A program made the position numbers and the translations under genes. This document shows, piece by piece, positions 44,030 to 52,487 of a DNA stretch of 64,000 nt (positions are counted from its first letter, which is position 1; every line of letters starts with the position of its first letter). The DNA is taken from contig CAZREW010000016.1 in assembly GCA_964599375.1 (NCBI GenBank), forward strand, positions 12,858-76,857. The letters run 5' to 3'. The notes below the pieces were generated by a model. That model made no database searches. It saw only the letters and a program-made list of their open reading frames with translations, and was not told where the DNA came from. Source of the DNA: JAUWCL01 sp964599375 (GTDB lineage: Bacteria > Krumholzibacteriota > Krumholzibacteriia > Krumholzibacteriales > Krumholzibacteriaceae).

Positions 44030-44392
44030 ATGTTGAGACGTCTGACCCTGGTCCTGCTGTTGACAGCTCTTGTCGCCGGCAGCGCCGACGCGAGTATATA
44101 TCGCGGAAAGAGGGGGCGCGTGTATTGTCGCAGACAGGGGCTGATCCTTTATCTGCACAGCGACGCGCTGAAGATCTACGAACAGTACGGATATCCCATC
44201 CACAGGCTCCGCATAAGGGGGATCGACGAGACCCAGGAGCGCTGGACCTACTACGAGGCTGGACGGGAGTTCTTCTTCGACGAGGATCAGAAGCTCGTAA
44301 GGACGAGGGAGTTCTTCCCTGAATACAAGAGGGAACGGATCACAGGCGGCAAGCCCCGGCAGGTCCGGAATCCGCATCCGGGAAGATTCTAG
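44030..44392 (+). CDS. Small secreted protein of unknown function
   Basis: 120 residues from ATG 44030, with GAAAGGAAGTGACCACG upstream. Signal peptide MLRRLTLVLLLTALVAGSADA with likely cleavage after ADA. The mature part is about 100 residues, basic and aromatic-rich. It contains RVYCRRQGLILYLHSDALKI, YEQYGYPIHRLRIRGIDE, ERWTYYEAGREFFFDEDQK and VRTREFFPEYKRERI. The pattern of short beta strands with a W-Y-Y turn is reminiscent of small periplasmic DUF proteins, but I do not recognise the family. One Cys remains after processing. It has its own promoter and is followed by a large structured non-coding region. Confidence 0.8.
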   Translation: MLRRLTLVLLLTALVAGSADASIYRGKRGRVYCRRQGLILYLHSDALKIYEQYGYPIHRLRIRGIDETQERWTYYEAGREFFFDEDQKLVRTREFFPEYKRERITGGKPRQVRNPHPGRF

Positions 44393-44403
44393 GGTAGCCG
44401 CCT

Positions 44404-44611
44404 ATATCGGGTTCGCGGGAGAGTGAAGTGGGTGACTCACCTCACCCGGGAAAGGGCAGGGGCCGTAAGCCCCGTGCCGCTTTCCCGGAAGAAGAGAAGG
44501 GGGACAGGTCCCGGCTGAAGACGGTGCCGCTCCAGGATGCTATTTCCACGGCGCCGCAGCCGGTCCGGTTCGGAGTAGCCGGGACCAGGCCCCCGTTCTC
44601 TTTCATTTTTT
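44404..44611 (+). ncRNA. Hairpin-rich non-coding segment ending in a large terminator-like stem
   Basis: The interval between the small secreted protein and lat (44393-44738) has no credible ORF. It contains a near-perfect hairpin at 44446-44488 (9 bp CCGGGAAAG/CTTTCCCGG, then 4 bp and 5 bp inner helices, loop CGTAA). A long-range stem at 44494-44600 follows (GAGAA/TTCTC, GGGGG/CCCCC, GGTCCCGGCT/AGCCGGGACC) enclosing about 60 bases, then TTTCATTTTTT. The terminal arms, aligned as inverted repeats, agree at about 18 of 20 positions. It could be a structured ncRNA, an elaborate terminator, or a palindromic MITE/REPIN-like element. I could not match it to RNase P, tmRNA, 6S, SRP RNA or a known riboswitch by eye. 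Confidence 0.55.
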
Positions 44612-44615
44612 AAGG

Positions 44616-44644
44616 TTGGATTAATCCGTTAAATCTGATATATT
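44616..44644 (+). promoter_or_regulatory. Promoter for lysine 6-aminotransferase
   Basis: TTGGAT (44616-44621), exactly 17 bp, TATATT (44639-44644), immediately after the structured segment and about 90 bases before the lat ATG. Confidence 0.7.
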
Positions 44645-44738
44645 TTCTCGGCCCGTGCCCGGTGTCCGGGTCTGTCTTTATAAGGTGTAAACGTGCGATC
44701 GTTGTCTTTTAGAGCGACTTTTCCAGAAGAGGTGTTCA

Positions 44739-46112
44739 ATGAGCGGAAAAGGCATCAAAGTGGCCCCGGGAGATGTCCACAAGACTCTAGAGCGTAATAT
44801 GCTGGTGGATGGTTTTCCATTCGTCCTCGATCTCGAGAAGAGCCACGGCAGCTGGCTGTGCGATGCGGTCACCGGCAAGGAATATCTGGATTTCTTCACC
44901 TTTTTCGCCTCGAGCGCGCTCGGTTACAACCATCCTGCGCTCACGAGCGACGAATTCCTCGCCGGGCTCGGCCGGGTGGCCGTGAACAAGGTCTCCAATT
45001 CCGATCTCTATACGACAGAGATGGCCGAGTTCGTAGCGACTTTCGCTCGCGTCGCCGCTCCAGCGAACCTGCAGCACCTCTTCTTCATAAGCGGCGGAGC
45101 TCTCGCGGTCGAGAACGCCCTCAAGGCGGCCTTCGACTGGAAGGTCCGGAAAAATTTCGCGAAGGGGTACAAGGAGGAAAAGGGGCATAAGGTGATCCAT
45201 TTCCGCGAGGCGTTCCACGGGCGCACCGGTTACACCATGTCGCTGACAAATACCGACCCCGCCAAGGTCAACTACTATCCCAAGTTCGACTGGCCGAGGA
45301 TAGACAATCCCAAGATCATCTTCCCGCTCGAGGACCATCTCGACGAGGTGATCGCCGCTGAGAAGAGCGCGATAGGGCAGATCGAGAAGGCGATAGCCGC
45401 CGACGGCGATGATATAGCGGCCATCATCATCGAGCCTGTCCAGGGCGAGGGAGGGGACAACCACTTCCGCCCGGAGTTCTTCAGGGAGCTGCGCAGGATC
45501 GCCGACGAGCACGAGATCATACTGATCTTTGACGAGGTGCAGACGGGGGTCGGCATCACCGGAAAGATGTGGGCACACCAGAACTTCGGGGTCGAGCCCG
45601 ATATCATCTGCTTCGGAAAGAAGACACAGGTCTGCGGCATCGCCGCGAGCGACCGCCTCAACGAGGTCGACAGCGTCTTCAAGGTCTCGAGCAGGATCAA
45701 CTCCACATGGGGAGGGAACCTCGTCGACATGTTCAGGGCCAGGAAGATACTCGAGGTCATCGAGGAGGAGAAACTCGTCGAGAACGCCGCGAAGATGGGA
45801 AAGCTCCTGCAGGATTCGCTACGGGGATTCGAGAAGAAGTACGCGGGATTCGTCAGCAACGTCCGCGGCCTGGGGCTCTTCTGCGCCTTCGACCTTCCCG
45901 ACTCGGCGTGCAGGGACACTTTCATCACTACGACGATGAAGAAGGGTCTCGTGGTCCTCAAATGCGGGCCCCGCACGATCAGGTTCCGCCCGCCTCTGAA
46001 CGTGACCGGGGAAGAGATCGGGAAAGCCGCCGCCATACTGGATATGGCTCTCGCCGAGTCCGGCAAGGCAGTCTGCGACGGCGATGTGTCTGGAACCGTG
46101 CATACCGAATAA
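44739..46112 (+). CDS. lat: L-lysine 6-aminotransferase
   Basis: 457 residues, class III (fold type I) PLP aminotransferase. Motifs: LDFFTFFASSALGYNHPAL, FFISGGALAVENALKAAFDWK, FREAFHGRTGYTMSLTNTDP, AAIIIEPVQGEGGDNHF, FDEVQTGVG (PLP-binding Asp265), and ICFGKKTQVCG containing the PLP lysine (Lys294/295), followed by RINSTWGGNLVDM. The FGKKTQVCG and NSTWGGNLVDM contexts are specific for LAT. It transfers the epsilon-amino group of lysine to 2-oxoglutarate, giving allysine/piperideine-6-carboxylate. No aldehyde dehydrogenase (amaB/pcd) is adjacent. ATG 44739 follows AAGAGGTGTTCA. Confidence 0.94.
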   Translation: MSGKGIKVAPGDVHKTLERNMLVDGFPFVLDLEKSHGSWLCDAVTGKEYLDFFTFFASSALGYNHPALTSDEFLAGLGRVAVNKVSNSDLYTTEMAEFVATFARVAAPANLQHLFFISGGALAVENALKAAFDWKVRKNFAKGYKEEKGHKVIHFREAFHGRTGYTMSLTNTDPAKVNYYPKFDWPRIDNPKIIFPLEDHLDEVIAAEKSAIGQIEKAIAADGDDIAAIIIEPVQGEGGDNHFRPEFFRELRRIADEHEIILIFDEVQTGVGITGKMWAHQNFGVEPDIICFGKKTQVCGIAASDRLNEVDSVFKVSSRINSTWGGNLVDMFRARKILEVIEEEKLVENAAKMGKLLQDSLRGFEKKYAGFVSNVRGLGLFCAFDLPDSACRDTFITTTMKKGLVVLKCGPRTIRFRPPLNVTGEEIGKAAAILDMALAESGKAVCDGDVSGTVHTE

Positions 46113-46148
46113 GTAACGATGCGTTTTCATACGTGCGTGCAAAAATAA

Positions 46149-46177
46149 AAGAGCCTTCCTATCCGGGAAGGCTCTTT
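46149..46177 (+). terminator. Bidirectional terminator between lat and the FmdB gene
   Basis: Stem AAGAGCCTTCC / GGAAGGCTCTT with a short loop, A-rich on the left and TTT on the right, between convergent genes. Confidence 0.85.
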
Positions 46178-46204
46178 GTATATCCTTCATCTTTTCCGGA
46201 CTTC

Positions 46205-46477
46205 TCACCCGCCGCAGTCCTTTTTATTGGAGCAGCCTTCGCACGCCGGTGACGAAGGCGCCGGCTTCTCCTCGGCGAGCTTCTTCTTGGAGTAATCATC
46301 GCTCCGGTAGTCGGTCCTGTAGAAACCCGATCCCTTTAGGATGTGCCCGACCGGATGTATCACGCGGAATATCTTCCCCCTGCACTCGGGGCACCGCTTT
46401 CTGGGAGGATCGGATATCTTCTGCTCTATCTCGAAGATGTGCCTGCATTTTTCGCATTCGTAAGTATATGTCGGCAT
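46205..46477 (-). CDS. FmdB-family zinc-ribbon protein
   Basis: 90 residues from ATG 46477 (MPTYTYECEKCRHIFEIEQKI); the frame is open 15 codons further upstream, but this is the family start. Zn-ribbon cysteine pairs are CEKC and CPEC, followed by GKIFRVIHPVGHILKGSGFYRTDYR, the conserved FmdB linker. A C-terminal second pair ACEGC, then NKKDC, is usual in longer members. The family is called putative regulatory protein FmdB after amidase operons; real function is unclear. It is convergent with lat and shares its terminator. Confidence 0.92.
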   Translation of the reverse strand: MPTYTYECEKCRHIFEIEQKISDPPRKRCPECRGKIFRVIHPVGHILKGSGFYRTDYRSDDYSKKKLAEEKPAPSSPACEGCSNKKDCGG

Positions 46478-46622
46478 ATTCGGCTCCAATCTATCATCAT
46501 ATCCCGTCCAGCTCCCGGTCATGATAATCTACAATCCCGGGCCGGCGAAATCAAGTCCCCGGGGGCAGGCGGTGGGCAAAGATGCCCGGGCGCATTATAA
46601 CCTTAAGAGAGACAAGGTGTTA

Positions 46623-46652
46623 TTGACATTAAAGCTTTCACGGTGATAAAAT
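46623..46652 (+). promoter_or_regulatory. Promoter of the GT2 / DUF2304 / flippase / M14 operon
   Basis: TTGACA (46623-46628), 18 bp spacer, TAAAAT (46647-46652), 67 bases before the ATG at 46719. Confidence 0.75.
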
Positions 46653-46718
46653 CGTATCCTATGCACGGCCCCGGAACCAGGTCCGGCCCTGGATGTCTGA
46701 AGCGAAAGGCCATACCGG

Positions 46719-47420
46719 ATGAGACTGCTGGCCCTGATCCCCGCGTATAATGAGGAAGGCAATATCGAGAAGCTAGTCGACGGGGTCAGGGCGGAACTGC
46801 CCGAAGCGGATATCCTCGTCGTCAACGACTGCTCGACCGACAGTACGGACCGGATCCTCTCGTCCACCGGAGGGATCAGGTACCTCGACCTGCCGTTCAA
46901 TATGGGCATCGGAGGCGTGGTCCTGGCGGGGTTCAACTATTTTCTGGATAACGGGTATGATACTCTCGTCAGGCTTGATGGTGACGGTCAGCACCCCCCC
47001 GCAGAAGCGGCAAAACTGGTCTCAGCCGTAAGGCAGGAGGGGGTGGACGCCGTGATCGGGTCGAGGTATCTCGGCGGTGACGCCGAATATTCCTCCAGGA
47101 TGCGCATGCTCGGTATCAAGCTGCTCGATCGCCTCAGCGCCGTGATCCTCGGCAAGAGATTCGCCGACAACACTTCGGGATTCCGGGCGTTCAACCGGAA
47201 CGCCATCGAATACCTTGTAAAAGACTACCCCTCCGATTATCCTGAACCGGAAGAGGTCTATCTGCTTACCAGGGGCGGGTTCAACATCATCGAAGTGCCG
47301 GTCAAGATGCTGAGCCGCGAAGCGGGCGTCTCGTCGATAAGCGCGCTGAACACTTATTACTACCTGATAAAGGTGCTTCTGACCATATTCGTAAAGTACA
47401 TGATCGGAGGAAGGAATTGA
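46719..47420 (+). CDS. DPM1-like family 2 glycosyltransferase
   Basis: 233 residues. GT-A fold without TM helices until a weak C-terminal hydrophobic patch: RLLALIPAYNEEGNIEKLVDG, LVVNDCSTDST, DLPFNMGIGGVVLAGF, LVRLDGDGQHPPAEAAKLV (DGDGQH, metal and donor site), and IGSRYLGGDAEYSSRMRMLG. The SGFRAFNR motif follows. This is the dolichyl/polyprenyl-phosphate mannose or glucose synthase group. It probably charges undecaprenyl phosphate with a sugar. It overlaps DUF2304 by four bases and is followed by a flippase-like protein, a common trio. Confidence 0.93.
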   Translation: MRLLALIPAYNEEGNIEKLVDGVRAELPEADILVVNDCSTDSTDRILSSTGGIRYLDLPFNMGIGGVVLAGFNYFLDNGYDTLVRLDGDGQHPPAEAAKLVSAVRQEGVDAVIGSRYLGGDAEYSSRMRMLGIKLLDRLSAVILGKRFADNTSGFRAFNRNAIEYLVKDYPSDYPEPEEVYLLTRGGFNIIEVPVKMLSREAGVSSISALNTYYYLIKVLLTIFVKYMIGGRN

Positions 47421-47794
47421 ACCACATCTACTACATGACGAGGGTCCAGTTCTTCAGCGTTCTGGGAGCCGTGTTTCTGCTCGCAACGCTCATATGGCTG
47501 ATCCGGCGGAAGAAACTGCTAGTGGAGTATTCGATCCTCTGGCTCGGCATCTTCTTCGTCTTTATCCTGATCGCGATATTCGGCGAGCTTCTCGGCCGCT
47601 TCTCGGCCTTCTTCGGGATACTGTATCCGCCCGCCGCGCTGTTCATAATACTCCTGACCGGCGTCTTTCTCCTTCTGCTCTGTTTTTCCGTCGTGATTTC
47701 CGAACTGAAAAGGAAACTGAACGACCTTGCCGTCTACAACGCGCTTCTCGACGAGAGGCTCAGGTTGCTGGAGAAAGAGATGGGGAGGGGCTGA
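47417..47794 (+). CDS. DUF2304 membrane protein
   Basis: 125 residues from TTG 47417, with GGAGGAAGGAA upstream. Three TM helices (about 12-30, 38-60 and 70-93) and a C-terminal amphipathic coiled coil (LKRKLNDLAVYNALLDERLRLL). RRKKLLVEYSILWLGIFFVF in the first loop is the DUF2304 signature. The family almost always lies next to DPM1-like glycosyltransferases, as here, suggesting a membrane partner or flippase for polyprenyl-phosphate sugars. The mechanism is unproven. Confidence 0.88.
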   Translation: MNHIYYMTRVQFFSVLGAVFLLATLIWLIRRKKLLVEYSILWLGIFFVFILIAIFGELLGRFSAFFGILYPPAALFIILLTGVFLLLLCFSVVISELKRKLNDLAVYNALLDERLRLLEKEMGRG

Positions 47795-47812
47795 CCAGCC
47801 CGGAGGATTCCA

Positions 47813-48844
47813 TTGAAGAAGAAGACTCTGATCGGCTTTATTATCAGCGCGGTCCTTCTCTACCTCGCGTTCCGGAAAGTCGATTTCCGTCTGCTCGGCG
47901 ACTCTCTTAAAGACGCCAGGTATATCTGGCTCGTGCCGGCGTTTTTCCTGATGTTGTCAAGCGTGGTGTTCAGGGCGGTCAGGTGGCGGTATCTTCTCAG
48001 GGCGGTCAAAGAGGTGGAATTCGTTCATCTCTTCTCCGCGTCAGCGATAGGGCTGATGGCGAACAACCTTCTGCCCGCCAGACTCGGTGAGATCGCGAGG
48101 GCATGGGTGATAGGAGAGAAGGCGGGGATAAGCAAGACCTCTTCGTTCGCCACGATTGTCGTCGAGAGGGTCTTCGATGGCTTCACGGTGATATTTTTCC
48201 TCATAATCGTCCTGCTGTCCGGGAAGATGCATCTCCCCGCCCCCATGACGAAGATCGCATACGCCGCGGTGTCCTTCTACGTCCTCGCGGTCGTCTTCCT
48301 CGCCATACTGCGCCTGAACCGGGAGAGGACATCTTCCTTTGTCAAGGCCCTTACCTCGCGCCTCCCGGCCGGAGCGGCCGCGAAGACGGACAAGCTACTT
48401 CGATCATTCATGGAAGGCCTGACCGTGTTGAAACGCCCACGCGACATAGCCGCTGCCGGGCTACTGTCGTTTCTCGTCTGGCTGCCCAATATCATAGTGA
48501 TGCATATGATGATCAGATCGTCCGGCCTCGAGACTTCATTACTGGCGACGCTGACGGTGTTCATCATCGTGACATTTGGCATAATGATACCGTCCGCTCC
48601 CGGATTCGTCGGGACTGTGCAGTACTGTTTCGTCATAGGGCTCGGCCTCTTCGGTGTGGCGGAGTCAAGGGCACTCGGCATCTCGATCATCTATCACGCG
48701 GCGACGTTCATTCCCATGACCGCAGCCGGGCTGTTCTGCCTGGCCCGGGAGGGGATGTCTTTCGCGAACCTCAAGGCCGCGGTCGAGGATGGAGAGAATG
48801 CGGAAGATGGGACTCGACAGACAGATTCGGAAGGACCTCGATGA
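47813..48844 (+). CDS. YbhN/UPF0104 (LPG synthase transmembrane domain-like) flippase-type protein
   Basis: 343 residues from TTG 47813, with CGGAGGATTCCA upstream. Eight or so TM helices. Signature: FRAVRWRYLLRAV, LFSASAIGLMANNLLPARLGEIARAWVIGEKAGISKTSSFATIVVERVFDG, and PSAPGFVGTVQYCFVIGL. It resembles the MprF flippase half without the synthase domain. Suggested role: moving or anchoring lipid-linked sugars made by the neighbouring GT2. The stop overlaps the ATG of the M14 gene (ATGA). Confidence 0.9.
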   Translation: MKKKTLIGFIISAVLLYLAFRKVDFRLLGDSLKDARYIWLVPAFFLMLSSVVFRAVRWRYLLRAVKEVEFVHLFSASAIGLMANNLLPARLGEIARAWVIGEKAGISKTSSFATIVVERVFDGFTVIFFLIIVLLSGKMHLPAPMTKIAYAAVSFYVLAVVFLAILRLNRERTSSFVKALTSRLPAGAAAKTDKLLRSFMEGLTVLKRPRDIAAAGLLSFLVWLPNIIVMHMMIRSSGLETSLLATLTVFIIVTFGIMIPSAPGFVGTVQYCFVIGLGLFGVAESRALGISIIYHAATFIPMTAAGLFCLAREGMSFANLKAAVEDGENAEDGTRQTDSEGPR

Positions 48845-51156
48845 AGATAATAAGCATATCAGCGCTTGCAGTCATACTCGTCATCGCGGGAGCGCCTGTC
48901 TCCTCGGCAGATGACTCGACAACCCTAGTCAGGGCCAGGCTGCCCAGAGGGGCTGATTTTGGCGACCTCACCGCCCGTGGTATCGAGATCCTCTCGGCGA
49001 ACGGGGACGGCACATACGATATGGTCGTCACCGGCGGGCAGCTCGAATGGCTCCTGGCGGCATCGCCCCTCGTAGATGTCCTTGACAGGCCCATGCACGG
49101 CGCGGCAGCGGAGCTCGACGAAAACCTCGGTCTGTACCACACGTACGACGAGATGCTCTCCACCCTTGAACAGATGGTCCTCGACTACCCGGATCTCGCG
49201 ATCCTGGACACTATCGGGACGTCGCACGAAGGGAGGGCGATCGTCGCCCTGAAGATCTCAGACAATGTATCGGCCGACGAGAGCGAGACAGAGGTTTTCA
49301 TAGCAGGGTGCCATCACGCCCGCGAGCTGATGTCGGTCGAAGTCCCGCTGCTGTTCGCCCAGTATCTCCTCTCGAACTACGGAGTCAGCCCCTTCGTCAC
49401 GTCGATGGTCGACACCCGCGAGATATGGGTCGCACCGATGGTCAATCCGGACGGCCATGTATACGTCCAGAACAACCACTCCGGCGATTGGTGGAACTGG
49501 TGGAGGAAGAACCGGAGGGACAACGGCGACGGCAGCTTCGGCGTCGATCTGAACAGGAACTACGGACATGAGTGGGGATACGACGACGCGGGCAGCTCGC
49601 CCGATCCATCGAGCGTGCTCTACAGGGGGCCCTACGCCTTCAGCGAGCCTGAGACACGGGCGGTCAGGGACTTCTGCCTCTCCCGGGAGTTTTCCGTCGC
49701 TGTCTCGTATCATACCTACGGCGAGCTGATAATCCATCCCTGGGGATACGACGCGTTGATGACCGAAGACCACGAGTTATTCACTGTCCTGGGCGACTCG
49801 CTCAGCCGGGGGAACGGCTATCGGGTCGGCTGCACCGCGACCCACATACTCTACCCGGTCAACGGTGATTCAGACGACTGGATGTATGGCGAGATGGCAT
49901 CAAAGAGCAGGATATTCGGCTATACGGTCGAGATGAATACATACGCCGAGGGCGGATTCGGCCCTCCGGACTCCCTGATAATCCCGACGTTCGAGAAGGT
50001 ACTGCCCCTCAACCTCACTTTGTTGAGCAGGGCCGGCGATCCGTACTCCGTGCTAGGACCCATGCCGCCCCGGATCTCGGAAGTCGTTGCGCTCGCGTCA
50101 TCCTCGCATCTCGTCACGTGGTCCGGCCCGGAGAAGGGCGACCCCAATCCGCCAGTCGCGTGGGAAGTGCAGGAGTACGCCGGCTACACCTCCTCGAGTG
50201 ACCCGGGAGGCGCCGGAGGGGACACATGGATCCTGGACGGGTTCGTGGAAAGCTCTGTCAGGTTCGATTCCCCCTCAGAATGCTACTACTCGCGGCGCGA
50301 TGACGGGAAAGAGTACACGATGACGATGTCGGAGCCATATCCGGCCGCTCTCTTCGGCGATACCATCCGCTGCAGTCTGTGGTACGCGATAGAGACCGGC
50401 TGGGATTACGCGTATCTCGAGATGAGCGGTGACGGGGGTATTACATGGATCACCGTCCCGGGCAACCTTACGACGACGGCCGATCCTAACGGCAACAACC
50501 GGGGCTACGGCATAACCGGATCCTCGGCAGGCTGGACCGCGGCGGAATTCTGGCTGGGCGAGGCCGCCCCGCTTCAGCCGGACGCGGTGGTGGACCTGAG
50601 ATTCGCTTACAGCACCGACGCATATGTCAACGAGGAGGGCATCTTTATAGACGATATCTCCCCCGTTCCTTCGTATGGCTCGAAGTCGGTGATCGCAGCT
50701 GCTTGCGACGATACTTTCCTGGTTCGTGAACCGGACAGCGTCGCGGCTTACGCCTACCGCGTAAGGGCGGCCGACGGAGAGGGCCATATGAGCAGGTGGA
50801 GCTCGCTGGCCTTTCATACTGTAACGGTCTATGTGGACTCCGACGCCATGCCTGCCGCCGGTTCGGGTCTTGAAAGCGTATATCCCAATCCGTTCAATCC
50901 GCTGACGAAAGTCAGGTACACCGTCGGAGAGCGGGAGGCCGCTCCGGCGGGGCGGGCCCACGTGCGGCTCGAAGTATTCGACGTGGCCGGCAGAAGAGTG
51001 GCGCTCCTCGAAGACGGTCACATGGTGGCGGGCAGGTACTCGGCGCAGTGGGATGGCACGGTATCCGGGGGAGGGGATGCCGCGAGCGGCATCTATTTCA
51101 TGCGGCTTACGGTGGGGCAGAGGTCCTTCTCCCGCAAGACGGTGCTTCTGAGGTGA
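48841..51156 (+). CDS. Secreted zinc carboxypeptidase (M14) with C-terminal FlgD-like / sorting domain
   Basis: 771 residues from ATG 48841; the frame is open far upstream inside the flippase gene but not native. Signal peptide 1-23 (ALAVILVIAGAPVSSA). M14 catalytic domain (about 95-400): GTSHEGRAIVALKIS, Zn ligands His159 and Glu162 in HHARE, VNPDGH, DLNRNYGHEWG, third ligand His291 (SYHTYGE), and catalytic Glu364 (YTVEMNTY). Residues 430-670 are beta-rich with a MAM/immune-inhibitor-A-like segment (CSLWYAIETGWDYAYLEMS). The last 95 residues contain SVYPNPFNPLTKVRYTV and GIYFMRLTVG, the FlgD/T9SS-type C-terminal domain. Extracellular peptide trimming is expected. Confidence 0.93.
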   Translation: MKIISISALAVILVIAGAPVSSADDSTTLVRARLPRGADFGDLTARGIEILSANGDGTYDMVVTGGQLEWLLAASPLVDVLDRPMHGAAAELDENLGLYHTYDEMLSTLEQMVLDYPDLAILDTIGTSHEGRAIVALKISDNVSADESETEVFIAGCHHARELMSVEVPLLFAQYLLSNYGVSPFVTSMVDTREIWVAPMVNPDGHVYVQNNHSGDWWNWWRKNRRDNGDGSFGVDLNRNYGHEWGYDDAGSSPDPSSVLYRGPYAFSEPETRAVRDFCLSREFSVAVSYHTYGELIIHPWGYDALMTEDHELFTVLGDSLSRGNGYRVGCTATHILYPVNGDSDDWMYGEMASKSRIFGYTVEMNTYAEGGFGPPDSLIIPTFEKVLPLNLTLLSRAGDPYSVLGPMPPRISEVVALASSSHLVTWSGPEKGDPNPPVAWEVQEYAGYTSSSDPGGAGGDTWILDGFVESSVRFDSPSECYYSRRDDGKEYTMTMSEPYPAALFGDTIRCSLWYAIETGWDYAYLEMSGDGGITWITVPGNLTTTADPNGNNRGYGITGSSAGWTAAEFWLGEAAPLQPDAVVDLRFAYSTDAYVNEEGIFIDDISPVPSYGSKSVIAAACDDTFLVREPDSVAAYAYRVRAADGEGHMSRWSSLAFHTVTVYVDSDAMPAAGSGLESVYPNPFNPLTKVRYTVGEREAAPAGRAHVRLEVFDVAGRRVALLEDGHMVAGRYSAQWDGTVSGGGDAASGIYFMRLTVGQRSFSRKTVLLR

Positions 51157-51181
51157 CCGCGGCGGGGATTGATTCTCCAGG

Positions 51182-51211
51182 TTGACCTGTGTGGGCGGAT
51201 GTGCTTATCAT
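51182..51211 (+). promoter_or_regulatory. Promoter for the M29-like aminopeptidase
   Basis: TTGACC (51182-51187), 18 bp spacer, TATCAT (51206-51211), about 98 bases before the ATG at 51309. Confidence 0.55.
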
Positions 51212-51308
51212 GTCAGTCCGCGCTTAATGTGCCATCAGGCAGGCGCGGGTAGTAACAGATATTAGATGGTTCTGACTGCCGCCGGGAGGCGGCGAAGGAG
51301 GCAGGCGG

Positions 51309-52253
51309 ATGAACAAGCTGATGAGCGCCGCGAAGCAGGCCGTCACAGGTTCGCTCAAGGTAAAGAAGGGTGAGAATTTCCTTATAGTGACGGATCGCCA
51401 GAAGATGAAGATAGCAGAAGCCCTCGCGTACTGGGGCAGGCAGAGAGGGGCGGAGGTCACGACTTTCCTGATGACCGAGACCCTCAGGCCGATCACCGGT
51501 CCCACCGGGATATTCAAGCAGATGATGAAGATGGCCGACGTATCTGTCTACATGCTAGACGCGAGAGTGGCGGAGAAGCCTTTCCGCGGCTACATGGTCG
51601 AGCACGGCGGCAAGGGAGGCCGCATCTGCATGATGCCCGGCATCACGGTCAGCATGATGGAGCGTCTCGTCAACATCGACTTCAGGAAACTCGACAAGCT
51701 GACGAAGAAGACTATCCGCGCCCTGAAGGACAAGACCGACGTCCGGGTGACCAACAGGCTCGGAACGGACATCGCATTCAGCGTGAAGGGTCGCAGGTGG
51801 GAGCCTGACAACGGTGACATAAGCCGTATGGGCAGCCACGGAAACCTTCCCGCTGGCGAGTGCTACACCTGCCCGGTGGAGAGCACCTTCACCGGGAAGC
51901 TCGTGATCAGCCTGATAGACGACAAGATCGGGCGCGGCACGATGGTCTTCGAGAAGGGTAAGCTCGTCGATTACACGGGCAGGGGCATATCCCAGATCAT
52001 AAAGCAGATCGGCAAGGACCCGACCGGATACCTCATCGGCGAGTTCGGCGTCGGGACCAACAAGGGCGCGAAGATATGCAAGAACATGCTCGAGGCGGAG
52101 AAGGCTTTCGGCACAGTCCACTTCGCGATCGGCGACAGCTACGGGCTTGGAAAGAACAAGAGCAAGTGGCATTTCGACGCCCTCGTCGAGAAGGTGACCC
52201 TGACAGCCGGGCGGACGACGGTGATCAAGGACGGAAAATTCCTGCTCAAGTAG
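51309..52253 (+). CDS. Aminopeptidase T / M29-like metallopeptidase
   Basis: 314 residues, shorter than the about 400 of classical M29. Putative metal ligands appear in order: Glu184 (HGNLPAGECYTCP), Glu245 (LIGEFGVGTN), His271 (VHFAIGDSYG), His288 and Asp290 (KWHFDALV). These match the E, E, H, H, D pattern of aminopeptidase T/PepS. It starts MNKLMSAAKQAVTGSLKVKKGE, with a GEN/TDRQK nucleotide-fold-like N-terminal half. The related NicX dioxygenase group shares this scaffold, so peptidase activity is probable but not certain. Strong terminator downstream; its own promoter upstream. Confidence 0.87.
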   Translation: MNKLMSAAKQAVTGSLKVKKGENFLIVTDRQKMKIAEALAYWGRQRGAEVTTFLMTETLRPITGPTGIFKQMMKMADVSVYMLDARVAEKPFRGYMVEHGGKGGRICMMPGITVSMMERLVNIDFRKLDKLTKKTIRALKDKTDVRVTNRLGTDIAFSVKGRRWEPDNGDISRMGSHGNLPAGECYTCPVESTFTGKLVISLIDDKIGRGTMVFEKGKLVDYTGRGISQIIKQIGKDPTGYLIGEFGVGTNKGAKICKNMLEAEKAFGTVHFAIGDSYGLGKNKSKWHFDALVEKVTLTAGRTTVIKDGKFLLK

Positions 52254-52300
52254 GGATCATACAGGCATCAGGAGACGGTGGACATGACCTGTCCGCCACG

Positions 52301-52331
52301 AAGGAGCGGCCTTCGGCCGCTCCTTTTTTTC
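52301..52331 (+). terminator. Rho-independent terminator after the aminopeptidase
   Basis: 11 bp stem AAGGAGCGGCC / GGCCGCTCCTT with a TTC loop, followed by TTTTTTC. Confidence 0.93.
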
Positions 52332-52399
52332 TCCGGGCGGCTCTGCTGCGGGAGGGGCCCCAGGGAGAGGCCGCTGGCGGTGCCGGGGGTAGTAATTGT

Positions 52400-52430
52400 T
52401 TGACACGCCTTGTTTTTTCTATGCTAGAAT
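52400..52430 (+). promoter_or_regulatory. Promoter of the OPT transporter
   Basis: Perfect TTGACA (52400-52405), 19 bp spacer, extended -10 TGCTAGAAT ending at 52430. Confidence 0.7.
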
Positions 52431-52487
52431 GCCTCGAATATGATGATTTGACGACCTTATAGATATTTCGGCAGGTAAGGAGGAGCG

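Noticed and set aside
44404..44611. Assignment of the structured segment to a lysine, cobalamin or glycine riboswitch, RNase P, tmRNA or 6S RNA
   Set aside because: None of the conserved core motifs of these RNAs could be found by reading; naming it would be unsupported.
44428..44613. A 61-codon ORF inside the structured region
   Set aside because: No ribosome binding site, no family resemblance, and the sequence is dominated by paired stems.
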